Source: DASZTU01 sp035493835 (lineage in GTDB: Bacteria > Pseudomonadota > Alphaproteobacteria > Rhizobiales > Devosiaceae). From it: 14,956 bases of DNA. The notes below the pieces were generated by a model that saw only the letters and a program-made list of their open reading frames with translations, did no database searches and had not been told where the DNA came from. This document shows, piece after piece, positions 6,010 to 14,786 of this stretch. The DNA lies in assembly GCA_035493835.1 (NCBI GenBank), contig DATJHO010000122.1, forward strand, positions 1-14,956, in the 5' to 3' direction. A program made the translations under genes and the position numbers. Positions within the stretch are counted from its first letter, which is position 1. The number at the start of each line of letters is the position of its first letter.

Positions 6010-7350
6010 TCAGCGTTCACGAAAGGCCGAAGTCATCGCCTGCTGGAGCGGACTGATCAGATACTGGAGCGCAGTACGCGACCGGGTATGGATCATCACC
6101 GTTGCCGACATTCCGGGATAGAGAGCGACATCGGCTTTGTCGAGCGCATCAGGGGACACCTGAACCTGCACGCTGTAGTAGGGGGCCCCGGTCCGGTCGT
6201 CCTGCAGGCGGTCTGCCGAAATCTCGGTTACCTTGCCGGTGATCTCGGGCAAATCGGGCCGAACGAGCGCCGGGAACCGGACTTCAACGCTGGCACCGCG
6301 ATCAAAGGAAGCCACGTCGTCCACCGACAAATGGGCGTTCACGACAAGCGGCAGCTTGTCGGGCACGATGTCGAGGATCGGGGCCCCGGGCTGCACGACG
6401 GCGCCGGTCGAAAACACCTTGAGGTTCACCACCCGCCCCTCGTAGGGAGCTCGGACGATCAGTCTGTCGAACGCGGCCTTGGCGCTGGCGACCGCCGAAC
6501 GGGATTGCAGGACTGTGGCCTGCGTATTGATAAGATCCGTGGTGAGCTGATTGGCCAGATCACTGGCCAGTTGGTCGCTTTGCTGCTGGAGCTGCGCGAT
6601 GTTCTGCTGGTAGGCGCCAACTGAGGCCGTAGCGTCGCCGATATCGGCCTGCACCTGTAAAATCCCCCGTTCGAGGTCGAGGGAGCGGTCCCTGGTGGTC
6701 AGGCTGTTCGCGAGCAGTCCCGACAGGCGATGCTGCTCCTTCTGCATCGAGGCGATCTGGCCCTGATCGGCCTCCATGCGCGCCTGCTTGCCGGCGATCT
6801 GCTGCTTCAACTCCTGGATCTGGTCCTGATACCCCTGCTGCTGCTGCTGGAGTCCCCGCCGACTTGCCTCGAAGCCGATCGACTCGTTGGCGATCGCCTC
6901 ACCGACATCGGGGAGCCCGGAATTGACAAGGTCGCGCGGGAACTCGATAAAATCTCGGTCATTGAGCCCGGATTGCACCCGCGCGAGGTGTGCCTCGGAG
7001 AGGACCAGTTGCTGCCGGGCAATATCCAGATCCGCCTGGGCCCGGGCGTGGTCGAGCGTGATGAGCACATCGCCGGCGCGCACGAACTGTCCATCCTTCA
7101 CGGCGACGGCAGTCACGGTGCCACCATCAACCTCGCCAACGCTCTTGCGGTTTCCCTCCACGGTGACAACGCCCTGCCCCATGGCGGCACCGTCCAGCTG
7201 AGCTGTCGCCGCCCAGCCGCCGAAGCCGACGAAAAACAAGGCGATCGCGCCTGCCCCGAGGGCGATCGAGCCGAGCGCGGAATCGGGCGCCCCTCGGCCG
7301 AGCCGTGGGCCGATCGCCGCCGCCCCGCCGAGGGGCAACGCTTTATCCAT
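6010..7350 (-). CDS. HlyD/PrtE-family type I secretion membrane fusion protein
   Basis: This 446-aa periplasmic adaptor bridges the inner-membrane ABC exporter to an outer-membrane TolC channel. It has one N-terminal membrane anchor (about residues 27-48, 'IALGAGAIALFFVGFGGWAA'), then the lipoyl-like half motif 'VEGNRKSVGEVDGGTVTAV' and 'VRAGDVLITLD'. A long Gln-rich alpha-helical hairpin follows (about 105-300, repeated Q/L heptads). It ends with the second half and beta barrel ('VRAPYEGRVVNLKVFSTGAV', 'PGAPILDIVPD'). The C-terminus 'LQYLISPLQQAM' is typical of the PrtE/PrsE branch. Its ATG lies inside the end of the ABC gene (ATGGATAA, 8-nt overlap), so translation is probably coupled. No strong Shine-Dalgarno is seen. 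No clear terminator follows the stop. Confidence 0.93.
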   Translation of the reverse strand: MDKALPLGGAAAIGPRLGRGAPDSALGSIALGAGAIALFFVGFGGWAATAQLDGAAMGQGVVTVEGNRKSVGEVDGGTVTAVAVKDGQFVRAGDVLITLDHARAQADLDIARQQLVLSEAHLARVQSGLNDRDFIEFPRDLVNSGLPDVGEAIANESIGFEASRRGLQQQQQGYQDQIQELKQQIAGKQARMEADQGQIASMQKEQHRLSGLLANSLTTRDRSLDLERGILQVQADIGDATASVGAYQQNIAQLQQQSDQLASDLANQLTTDLINTQATVLQSRSAVASAKAAFDRLIVRAPYEGRVVNLKVFSTGAVVQPGAPILDIVPDKLPLVVNAHLSVDDVASFDRGASVEVRFPALVRPDLPEITGKVTEISADRLQDDRTGAPYYSVQVQVSPDALDKADVALYPGMSATVMIHTRSRTALQYLISPLQQAMTSAFRER

Positions 7351-9067
7351 TGGCGGTGACCGCAGTCTGCAGGCTAGGCCTGCCGACCGCAGGGCGGGCC
7401 ATGCCGAGTTGCTGAAGCACAGCGTCCCTCGCGCCGAGCATTTCCAGGGCGCCGTTTCGCAAGAACAGCAGCATGTCCATGCTGGCCATCGAACTCCCGC
7501 GCGGGTTGATGACCACCAGTGTGCAACCCCGCTGCTTGAGCTGGTTCAAGCACCGTCCCAGGTCGGCATCACCTTCGGAATCGAGATTGGCCGCAGGCTC
7601 ATCAAGCACGACAAGGGCCGGGGCCCGAAAGATGGCGCGCGCGAAACCAATGGATTGGCGCAAGCCGCCGGGCAATTCGGCAGCGCTGTCGCTGACCACG
7701 GTGTCATAGCCGTCCGGAAGCCTGAGGATGGCTTGGTGGGCCCCCGCCAACCTGGCGGCTTCGACGATGTCTGCATCTGCTCCAGGCATCAGTCGGCCGA
7801 TATTGGCCGCGACGGTTTCCTCGAGCAGATCGACCCGCTGCGGCATGTAGCCAATGTGCCGACCAAAATCGTGCCTGACCTTGGGGGTAATCAGAACGCC
7901 GTCGAGCCGGACCGCGCCCATGCTGCAAGGACGTGCCCCAACAAGCATCTCACCAAGCAGCGATTTGCCGGCCCCGCTGGGACCGACAACGCCAAGAGCC
8001 GTACCGGGCGGCAGATCGCAGTTGATATTGCGCAACAGCAGGCGCTGGATACCGGGCAACGATAGGTGGGCATTTTCGACCGTGAGGTGGCCGGCCGGGG
8101 CGGGAAGCTCGGTCGCCGCCGGGGCGGGTTGATCGTCCGCTGCAAGGGCGACCGCGAGGCGCCCGTAGGCAGAGCGAGCCGCGGCCAAGGTGCCCCATGA
8201 GCCGATCAACTGTTCGACCGGCTGCAACGCCCGAGCCAGCAGCAGGCTTGCCGCAAAGATCGAGCCGGCGCTGCTCTCGTGCGCGATCACCAGTGCTGCC
8301 CCTAGCCCGAGTGCGAGAGACTGCATGCACAGCCGCAGCGACTTGGTGAGGGCACCCATTGCCGAACTGCGATCTGACACCTGCCGCTGCTGCTCAAGCT
8401 GTTGGCGCCGCCGCTGGCGCCATTTTTCCGCTGCATATGGCGCCATGCCCAAGACGTTCATGATCGCCCCCTGCCGGAACACTGCTTCGCCAAACCTGCT
8501 GGCTTCAAGCGTGCTGGCCGCAGCCGCCCGCGTTACACCGAGCAGCAGGTGCTGGTTCAAAGCGGCAAGGCCGACAAGGACGAGCAAACATATCAACGTG
8601 AAGGCACCCAGCCAGGGATGCAGCAGGAACGCGGCCACGACGAAGATCGGCGTGCACGGCAAGTCGAAGACCGGATAGATCGATGGCCCGGCGATCGTGC
8701 GGCGCAGCGCATCGAAATCCTGCAGGGCCTTGTGCCCTCCGCCATTTGAGGATTCGGCAAATGCCTTGCTCGATAGGGACCGGCCAAGGGCATTTTCGAG
8801 ATACAGCCCCAGCCGGGTCAGGATACGTCCCCGCGCAAGCTCGAGAACGCCGAGCGTAACAAAGGCGCCAACAAGGATCACGCTGAGCAAAACCAGTGTG
8901 GCAGCGCTGCCGCTGGGAACTGCCCTGTCATAGACCTGCAGCATGTAGAGCGGCGCGGCCAAATACAGCAGATTTATAGCAAGGCTGAAGAAGCAAGCAC
9001 TGACCAGGTAAATGCGACCGCCACGAAGTGTCTGCGTGAGCAGCAATGCGGAATTTATGCTAGCCAT
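7343..9067 (-). CDS. PrtD/PrsD-family type I secretion ABC transporter with divergent ATPase motifs
   Basis: This roughly 574-aa homodimeric-type exporter has a six-helix membrane domain followed by an ATPase. Membrane hallmarks are 'LYMLQVYDRAVPSGS' and 'FDLPCTPIFVVAAFLLHPWL'. The ATPase has Walker A GPSGAGKS (about 361-368), the Q-loop in 'IGYMPQRVDLLEETVAANI', Walker B with catalytic Glu 'LVVLDEPAANLD' (about 483-494) and an intact D-loop. Two elements are unusual. The C-loop is LPGGL (about 465-469) rather than LSGGQ, and the H-loop position reads 'VVINPRGSS' (about 519-526), with no histidine. Start at ATG 9067; TTG 9079 is an alternative. Neither has a strong ribosome binding site. It lies between its likely cargo gene and the HlyD-family gene and should export the RTX glycanase from cytoplasm to outside. 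Confidence 0.92.
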   Translation of the reverse strand: MASINSALLLTQTLRGGRIYLVSACFFSLAINLLYLAAPLYMLQVYDRAVPSGSAATLVLLSVILVGAFVTLGVLELARGRILTRLGLYLENALGRSLSSKAFAESSNGGGHKALQDFDALRRTIAGPSIYPVFDLPCTPIFVVAAFLLHPWLGAFTLICLLVLVGLAALNQHLLLGVTRAAAASTLEASRFGEAVFRQGAIMNVLGMAPYAAEKWRQRRRQQLEQQRQVSDRSSAMGALTKSLRLCMQSLALGLGAALVIAHESSAGSIFAASLLLARALQPVEQLIGSWGTLAAARSAYGRLAVALAADDQPAPAATELPAPAGHLTVENAHLSLPGIQRLLLRNINCDLPPGTALGVVGPSGAGKSLLGEMLVGARPCSMGAVRLDGVLITPKVRHDFGRHIGYMPQRVDLLEETVAANIGRLMPGADADIVEAARLAGAHQAILRLPDGYDTVVSDSAAELPGGLRQSIGFARAIFRAPALVVLDEPAANLDSEGDADLGRCLNQLKQRGCTLVVINPRGSSMASMDMLLFLRNGALEMLGARDAVLQQLGMARPAVGRPSLQTAVTANG

Positions 9068-9240
9068 CCGTGACGCCAACTATCCGCTGTGGCCGCAATT
9101 GGCCGCTGCCATTATCAATTAAGATACGTAGCAGAATACAACGAACAGTTAAGCGAGACACCGAGAACACAATCCGCTGCACCAAAATCACTGCGCAGCA
9201 TACTTCGCTCAGAAATTCGCGGACAAGCGCGCCGGGCGCA

Positions 9241-9432
9241 TCAACTACCTGCCAAGTGCTGCCACAACCACCAACCCAAACTGGCAAACAGGGCCCAGGT
9301 GACGCAACCCAAGATCAATATCACAATAATGCGCAAGAGCCGTGGAGGCTTAACCATTTTTATATCGAAGTCCAAACAGCCTGCACCGGAAACTTTTGTG
9401 CCATATCGAGCGATGCTCAAGGCCGCCTCCAC
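9241..9432 (-). CDS. possible small single-span membrane protein
   Basis: The 566-bp gap between the glycanase and the transporter (9068-9633) has lower GC than the flanking genes and no convincing large gene. One minus-strand frame from GTG 9432 gives 63 aa. Its C-terminal half is a clear membrane span (VKPPRLLRIIVILILGCV, then TWALFASLGWWLWQHLAGS) with a positive leader. The frame is open further upstream to a TAA before 'DEWHEFASRVEAAL'. There is no Shine-Dalgarno at GTG or at the internal ATG (9357). It may be a real small protein of the secretion operon, a decayed gene, or chance. Confidence 0.25.
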   Translation of the reverse strand: MEAALSIARYGTKVSGAGCLDFDIKMVKPPRLLRIIVILILGCVTWALFASLGWWLWQHLAGS

Positions 9433-9466
9433 GCGCGAAGCAAATTCATGCCACTCATCTAGATCA

Positions 9467-9500
9467 GGTTATTGTAACCGAAACCTTGCTCCGAGGTTAC
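9467..9500. promoter_or_regulatory. GGTTA palindrome plus extra half-site upstream of the transporter genes
   Basis: GGTTA-TTG-TAACC (9467-9479) is a perfect 5-3-5 palindrome, and a further GGTTAC lies at 9495-9500. It falls in the gap after the glycanase gene, about 400 bases before the ABC start on the minus strand. The symmetry suits a dimeric regulator, but no promoter can be assigned with confidence. Confidence 0.3.
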
Positions 9501-9633
9501 AGTGCTGGCTAGTAGGGACCAACCCTAGCCCACACTAATCGCCCTGCGGCAGTCCAGCCTACCGACGGCCGGGACGGAGTTCTGTGCCACTGAAATGAAG
9601 CTGCCTCGCATGGCCCGCCGAGGCGGCGCTGGC

Positions 9634-12600
9634 TCAGTTGAAGGTGAAATCGGCCGAGGTCAGATTGGCGACCCCGGCGATATGGATGGTATCGACGCCG
9701 CCGGCATAGTGGATTTGCCAATCATCGCCCTGGTGGGTGAGATAGGCTGAGGCATCGTAGCCCACCAGCTTCAGCGTGTCATGCTCCGCCTGGGCGGACG
9801 TGAAGACGTGGAAGTCCGCGATGGTGTCGTAGCCGGAGTTCTTCTCGTAGATAAAGCTATCATTGCCGGCACCCCCGACCAGATAGTCGTTGCCGCCCTT
9901 GCCGTTGATGACGTCATTGGCGCCGGACCCCTGGATGTAATTGCCTTCGCTGTTGCCGGTGCCGGTGCCAGCGCTGTTCATGATGAGATTCTCGACGTTG
10001 TCTTCCAGCGTCCACGAGCCCCAGGCCTGGTCGGTATCGATGCCCTGGCCCGGCTTTTCGATCACGGTCGTCCCTGCCTGGACATAGTACTGGTCGTCGC
10101 CGTCGCCGCCTGCTTCGATATCGTGGCCCCCCTGGCCCTGGAACGTCTCATTGGCGCCGGTACCGTATAGGTTATCCGCGCCCGAAGTGCCGGTATACCA
10201 GCGGATCGATGCACTGCTGAGGGCTGGAATGGCCGGCAAATCGAAGTCATCCGAGGTGAAACTGCCGACCGTGTGGTTCCGGATGACCAACGTCTCATCT
10301 GAATCGATCTTGAGGTAGGTATCCGCTCCGACCTGGGTCATCGCAGACTGAATCTCGGCGAAGCTCGTGAAGGCAGTATTGTTCAACTCCACATGGTCGC
10401 CGGCATGAAAATCGGTAATGATGTCTGAGCCGTCGCCCTTGGCGATCACGAAAGTATCGTTTCCGCCCGCGCCGGTCAGAATGTCATTGCCCTGCCCTCC
10501 GGTGATGACGTTGTCAGCGATATTGCCCAAGATGATGTTGGACATCGAATTGCCGGTGGCATTGACGCTGGCGTTCCCAGTCAGGGTCAGATTCTGAAAA
10601 TTCGCTCCGAGGGTCCAATTCATCGAGGATTGGACAGTGTCGACGCCTTCACCGAACCCCTCCGTCAGCACCGTCCCAGGGTTGCTGACGGCATAGGTAT
10701 CGTCGCCAAGCCCACCTCCCAGGGTGTCCGCTCCCCCGTTGCCATTGAGCAGGTCGGCTCCAGAGGTCCCGACCAGATGATCTACCCCAGACGTGCCAGT
10801 GATCGTGTTGACCGGCGTCGCGCTGGTTTGGAGCGTATAGCCGGCCAGCGTATATTCGGGCAGTTGGTAGGCCCGGATATAGTCGATCGACATTTGGCCG
10901 GTCGTGCCGGGCACTGCATCGCCGCCCCAGGTGCCACCCACCCCGAAGCTGGCGATCAAGTACATGGCGCTGTTCATGTTTTCGGGCGTGGCATACTGGG
11001 CAACCTCGTTGCCATCCAGATAAAAGGTCACATAATAGGGGGTCCAAAGGGCCCCATAAGTATGATCCCCGGCGGTAAGGTCCCCGAAGGCAGGTACCCA
11101 GGCACCGTTCATTTCCCCGCTGAGGTTGGTAGTCGAATTGACGTGCGCCTGCGTGGGGTCAGAACCGGGGTCTTCCAGGATATCGAGTTCGGCGCCCGCA
11201 TGCAGGCTGGCAGGAAGCATCCAGAAAGACGGCCAGGCGCCAGCCATATCGGGCAGAGTGGCCTTCATCTCGAAGTAGCCGTAGGTCTGGGAGAAGCTTG
11301 ATTCACTCGAAATCATGCCGCTGGTGAATTGCTGATTGCCCAGATACTGGTGAACGGCAGAAGTAACCGGCGCTGCGGTGATGACGAGATGCCCGTTCTG
11401 GATCGAGAACGGGTTGAGGCCGAGGGGTGCGCTCGCCCGCGAATTTGTCAGCCCCTGGAAATCAGGATCGACGAACGCCTGCTGTTCGGTCTGGTTGCTG
11501 AAATAGGCGGAGTCGCCGCCCCACACAAAGCTCGTCTGCCACGTCCCGCTACCCTGCGTGTAGCGCGAAAAGTCGTTGAACTCGTCATCGAATGTCATCG
11601 ACATGCCGCTGGTATTGATCGGCAAGGCGAAATTCTTGGCCGAGAAGTCGCCAAGGTTGGCGTTGCGGAACGCCAATGTCTGGTCGCTGTCCAGGTTCAG
11701 CACCACGTCGGTCCCGACCTGGTGCATGGCCGCCTTGATGTCGGCGAAGCTTTTGAACGAGAAGCCGTCCAGCCGCACGCGGTCCTGGTCCGTGATCCCG
11801 GCACTGAAATCGGTGATGACGTCGGAGCCCTCGCCGTTGGCAATGACGAACATGTCGTGCCCGCCGCCACCCACAAGAATGTCGTCGCCCTTGCCGCCGC
11901 TAATCAGGTTGTTCTCGGGATTGCCAGTGACGACGTTGGCGAGGTCATTGCCGACAAGATAGGTATTGGCCTGTATTCCAGCCGTTACATTTTCAACGCT
12001 GGTATTGGGCAGAACGTACCCATTCGGATTCCAACTGACGACGCTGTCAGTGCCCTCGCCAGCCTTTTCGATCACCTGGGTCTGGCTATCGGAGACCACA
12101 TAGATGTCGTCCCCCTTGCCGCCGGCCAGCGTGACCTGGTCGCTGGCGGTGGTGATGGTGTCGTTGCCGAAGGTGCCGTTCAGAACCTGTCCAGCCGTCG
12201 TTGCCTTCAACCAACTGGTGCTCGCCCCGCTCGCGGGCAAAATATAGTCGAGTTGCACATTGCCCGGCACGAGCGATGAAAGCCGCACATTGTTGAGCGT
12301 CACCGATTCAGTGCCGCTCAGGGCAATCACCGTGTTGGCGCCGACCTGATGCGCAGCGGCCATGAAGGCGGCGTAGCTGGTGAACCCGTAGTTCTCCACG
12401 CGGAGCAGATCGCCGTCAGTTCCTGACTGGAAGTTGGTGATGGCATCTGTTCCATAACTCTTGGAAACAACAAAAGTATCGCTGCCGGTGCCGCCCGTGA
12501 GTGTATCGTTGCCCTTGCCGCCGAAAATAATCATCGACGCGTCCGGTCGCACGCTCTGCGTCACCGATACCGTCGTCGCAGGCGCCGACAAGGCTATCAG

Positions 12601-14513
12601 ATCTGGCACCACGTTTGTGAACGCGAAGTTTGCGGGGGAAAGACTTGAGGCGGCGACGTTCTTTAAAACAACGGTATCATTGGGCCCAAGCCACAACAAG
12701 GTGTCGTTGCCGGCCTGGGTCATGATGGACTGCAGGGCCGCGAAGCTGGAATAGCCGAAGCGGTCGAGCTGGATCATGTCGGCGCCGCTGCCGGTCGCGA
12801 CAAAGTCGGTGATGGTGTCGCCCCCCCGCCCTGCGTGACGACGAAAGTGTCCTTGCCGCCGCCGCCGGTGAGCACGTCATTGCCCGCACCGCCCGCGATG
12901 ACGTTGTTGCCGGCATTGCCGATAATCAGGTTGTCGAGCTGGTTGCCGGTGGCATTGATGTTGCCCATTCCGGACAGGAGCAGGTTCTCGATCGACTGGT
13001 CGGTTGGCAGTACGAAGCTGACCCACGCATTGACTGTGTCGATACCCTGCCCGGGATTTTCGATGAAGTGCGTGTTGCCGGAGGTCGAGCTGACGCCGTA
13101 GGTATCGTCGCCGAGGCCGCCAGCCGCGGTGACGTTGGTGCCGGCGCTGAAGCTGTCATTGCCGGCTGTGCCGGTGACGCTGCCATTGGTCTTCGTGGTA
13201 ATCCAGCTATTGGCTGCCGCAGAGCTCGCCAGCGCATCGTCGAAGATCACGTTCGCCGGCGTGATGGAGCTGACGGTGACGTCCTTGAGAGTCATGGTCT
13301 GGCCATTGCCGAGATCGATGACGGTATTGGCCCCCACTTGCGTCATGGCCGCCTGCAGCGCCTCGAAGCTGACGAACCCATAGTTTTGCAGCCGCAGCAG
13401 ATCACCGCTCGCTCCTGCGGCAAAGTCGGTGATTGTGTCGTTGCCGTCGGTCTTCCCGATGACGAAGCTGTCGCGGCCAAGGCCACCGGTCAGGGTGTCG
13501 TTGCCGGCGCCGCCAGTGATCGTATCGGCACCGGCACCGCCCATGATGGTGTCGTTGGTGATCGTCCCGGCAAGGGTGAAACCGGCCTGCTTGCTGGGAT
13601 CAGTAGTGCTTGTCACCACGTTGACGAAGCTGAAATTGGCGGCCGTCAGGCTCGAGGCGGTAACGTTCTTGAGGACGACGGTATCGTTGGGGCCGAGCCA
13701 GAGGACGGTGTCGGCACCGGCCTGCGTCATGATGGTCTTGAGGGCCGCGAAGCTGGAATAGCCGAAGCGATCGAGCTGGATGACGTCAGCGCCGCTGCCG
13801 GTGGCGGCGAAATCGGTGATGGTGTCGAGGCCCCCGCCCTGGGTGACGACGAAACTGTCCTTGCCGCCGCCGCCGGTGAGCACGTCATTACCCGCACCGC
13901 CGGCGATGACGTTGTTGCCGGCATTGCCGACGATCAGGTTATCGAGCTGGTTGCCGGTGGCATTTATGTTGCCCGTCCCCTGGAGGACGATGTTTTCGAT
14001 TGCCTGGTCGGTCGGCAGCGCATAGCCAACCCAGGCCTGGACGGTATCGATGCCCTCGCCGGGCTTTTCGACGAAAGTCGACCCGCCGGTGTTGGAAGCA
14101 ACGCTATAGGTATCGTCGCCGAGGCTGCCGGCCTCGATCGCATTGGCGGCGCCGCTGAAGCTGTCGTTCTTGCTGCTGCCCATAGTGGTGGCACCCGACT
14201 GGGCCTTGAGCCAGCTGTTGGCGGTAGCCGAGATGGGCAGAATGTCGTCGAACACCACATTTGCGCGGGTGAAGTCGGATAGGGTCACCCCATTGAGGGT
14301 CAGCGTCTGACCATTGCCCAGATTGATCACCGTGTTGGCGCCAACCTGCGTCATGGCAGCATGCAACGCCTCGAAGCTGACAAACCCAAAATTCTCCAGC
14401 CGCAAAAGGTCGCCGGACGCGCCATCGTGAAACGCCGATATCGAGACTGAGCCGGCGCCTCTTTCGACAGTGTAGGACCGCGCCGCGGCAGGAATCACAT
14501 TGGGCTGTATCAT
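9634..14513 (-). CDS. giant RTX protein with internal GH16 glycanase domain (frameshifted near 12820)
   Basis: With the shift repaired this is one protein of about 1626 aa; as written it splits into about 579 aa (14513-12774) and up to 1047 aa (12777-9634). It has two tandem 336-aa blocks (about 35-700), a third more divergent block, a GH16 domain (about 970-1225), further RTX blocks and a C-terminal type I secretion signal ending 'LTSADFTFN'. Each block holds Ca2+-binding nonapeptides (GGAGNDVLTGGGGKDSF) and a 'DTITDF...MTQVGANT' beta module. GH16 shows 'MSMTFDDEFNDF', 'YFEMKATLPD', 'WPSFWMLP' and the catalytic ELDILE (E near 1109 nucleophile, D 1111, E 1114 acid/base). The likely role is extracellular cleavage of a beta-glucan or exopolysaccharide, as in rhizobial ExsH; the true substrate is unknown. 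ATG 14513 has GAGAG nine bases upstream. The next two genes on the same strand encode its likely exporter. Confidence 0.9.
12604..14416 (-). repeat. tandem 1008-bp intragenic repeat (two near-identical copies)
   Basis: Two head-to-tail copies encode the same 336-residue order of modules. Matching landmarks such as CCTCGAAGCTGAC lie at 14369 and 13361, exactly 1008 apart. GGGCCGCGAAGCTGG lies at 13742 and 12735, 1007 apart, because the downstream copy has lost one base. The stretch around 13740-14000 versus 12733-12990 is nearly identical at DNA level. Similarity decays near 12604, after 'FTNVV'. Boundaries are approximate. Confidence 0.85.
12821..12827 (-). other. G7 homopolymer at the frameshift in the glycanase gene
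   Basis: Seven C on the plus strand (seven G in the coding strand) sit exactly where the reading frame breaks. The equivalent place in the other repeat copy (about 13825-13835) reads GTCGAGGCCCCCGCCC, one base longer and not a homopolymer. The first frame then reads 'GGGATPSPTLSRPAAAPT' and stops; the correct continuation 'DTITDF...GADMIQLDRF' is in the next frame. Confidence 0.85.
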
Positions 14514-14516
14514 TTT

Positions 14517-14543
14517 CAACAACTCTCGATCAGGAGATTGTTG
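14517..14543 (-). promoter_or_regulatory. hairpin covering the glycanase ribosome binding site
   Basis: In the mRNA sense, CAACAATCTC is followed by a 6-nt loop CTGATC and then GAGAGTTGTTG, pairing with a single bulged G. The 3' arm contains the GAGAG Shine-Dalgarno candidate and ends three bases before ATG 14513. If formed, it would hide the ribosome binding site. It could act as translational control or be a coincidence. Confidence 0.45.
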
Positions 14544-14786
14544 CCAACATTACAGATGGCTGTGGAGGAACACTTCCGCGTATCGCTAAAATTTTAACAG
14601 TCTGAAATCATTCTGATTATTCGTGATTTCTATGTGACCAACAACACCAAACACCAACAGCGAATGTCTCGGCGCTGCTCCTATAAAATGCCAAACTCCA
14701 AATATGATCTGCCACACCAACGCCACAGATTCAGCACGTCGCTGCGCTTGCTCCGCAATGCAGGTATAATTGCTCTGACGTTTCCA
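14544..14786. other. AT-richer spacer, no gene seen
   Basis: This stretch is clearly lower in GC than the genes to its left and shows no protein-like frame. It holds a perfect 5-3-5 palindrome AATCA-TTC-TGATT (14606-14618), an AAAATTTT run near 14588 and a perfect TATAAT at 14765-14770 on the plus strand without a good -35. The promoter of the glycanase should lie in its left half on the minus strand, but I cannot point to convincing hexamers. Confidence 0.5.

Noticed and set aside
9070..9538. Two plus-strand open frames in the gap before the transporter
   Set aside because: No ribosome binding site or domain; Thr/Gln/Asn-rich translations look like non-coding sequence.
13068..14282. Long plus-strand open frame (404 aa) antisense to the RTX gene, and a similar one at 11329-12279
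   Set aside because: Both mirror the Gly/Asp-rich RTX codons on the other strand; they lack ribosome binding sites and recognisable domains, and the minus strand clearly codes.
12400..14500. Regularly repeated sequence considered as a CRISPR-like array
   Set aside because: The periodicity is in-frame coding of RTX nonapeptides and 336-codon blocks, not short repeats with unique spacers.
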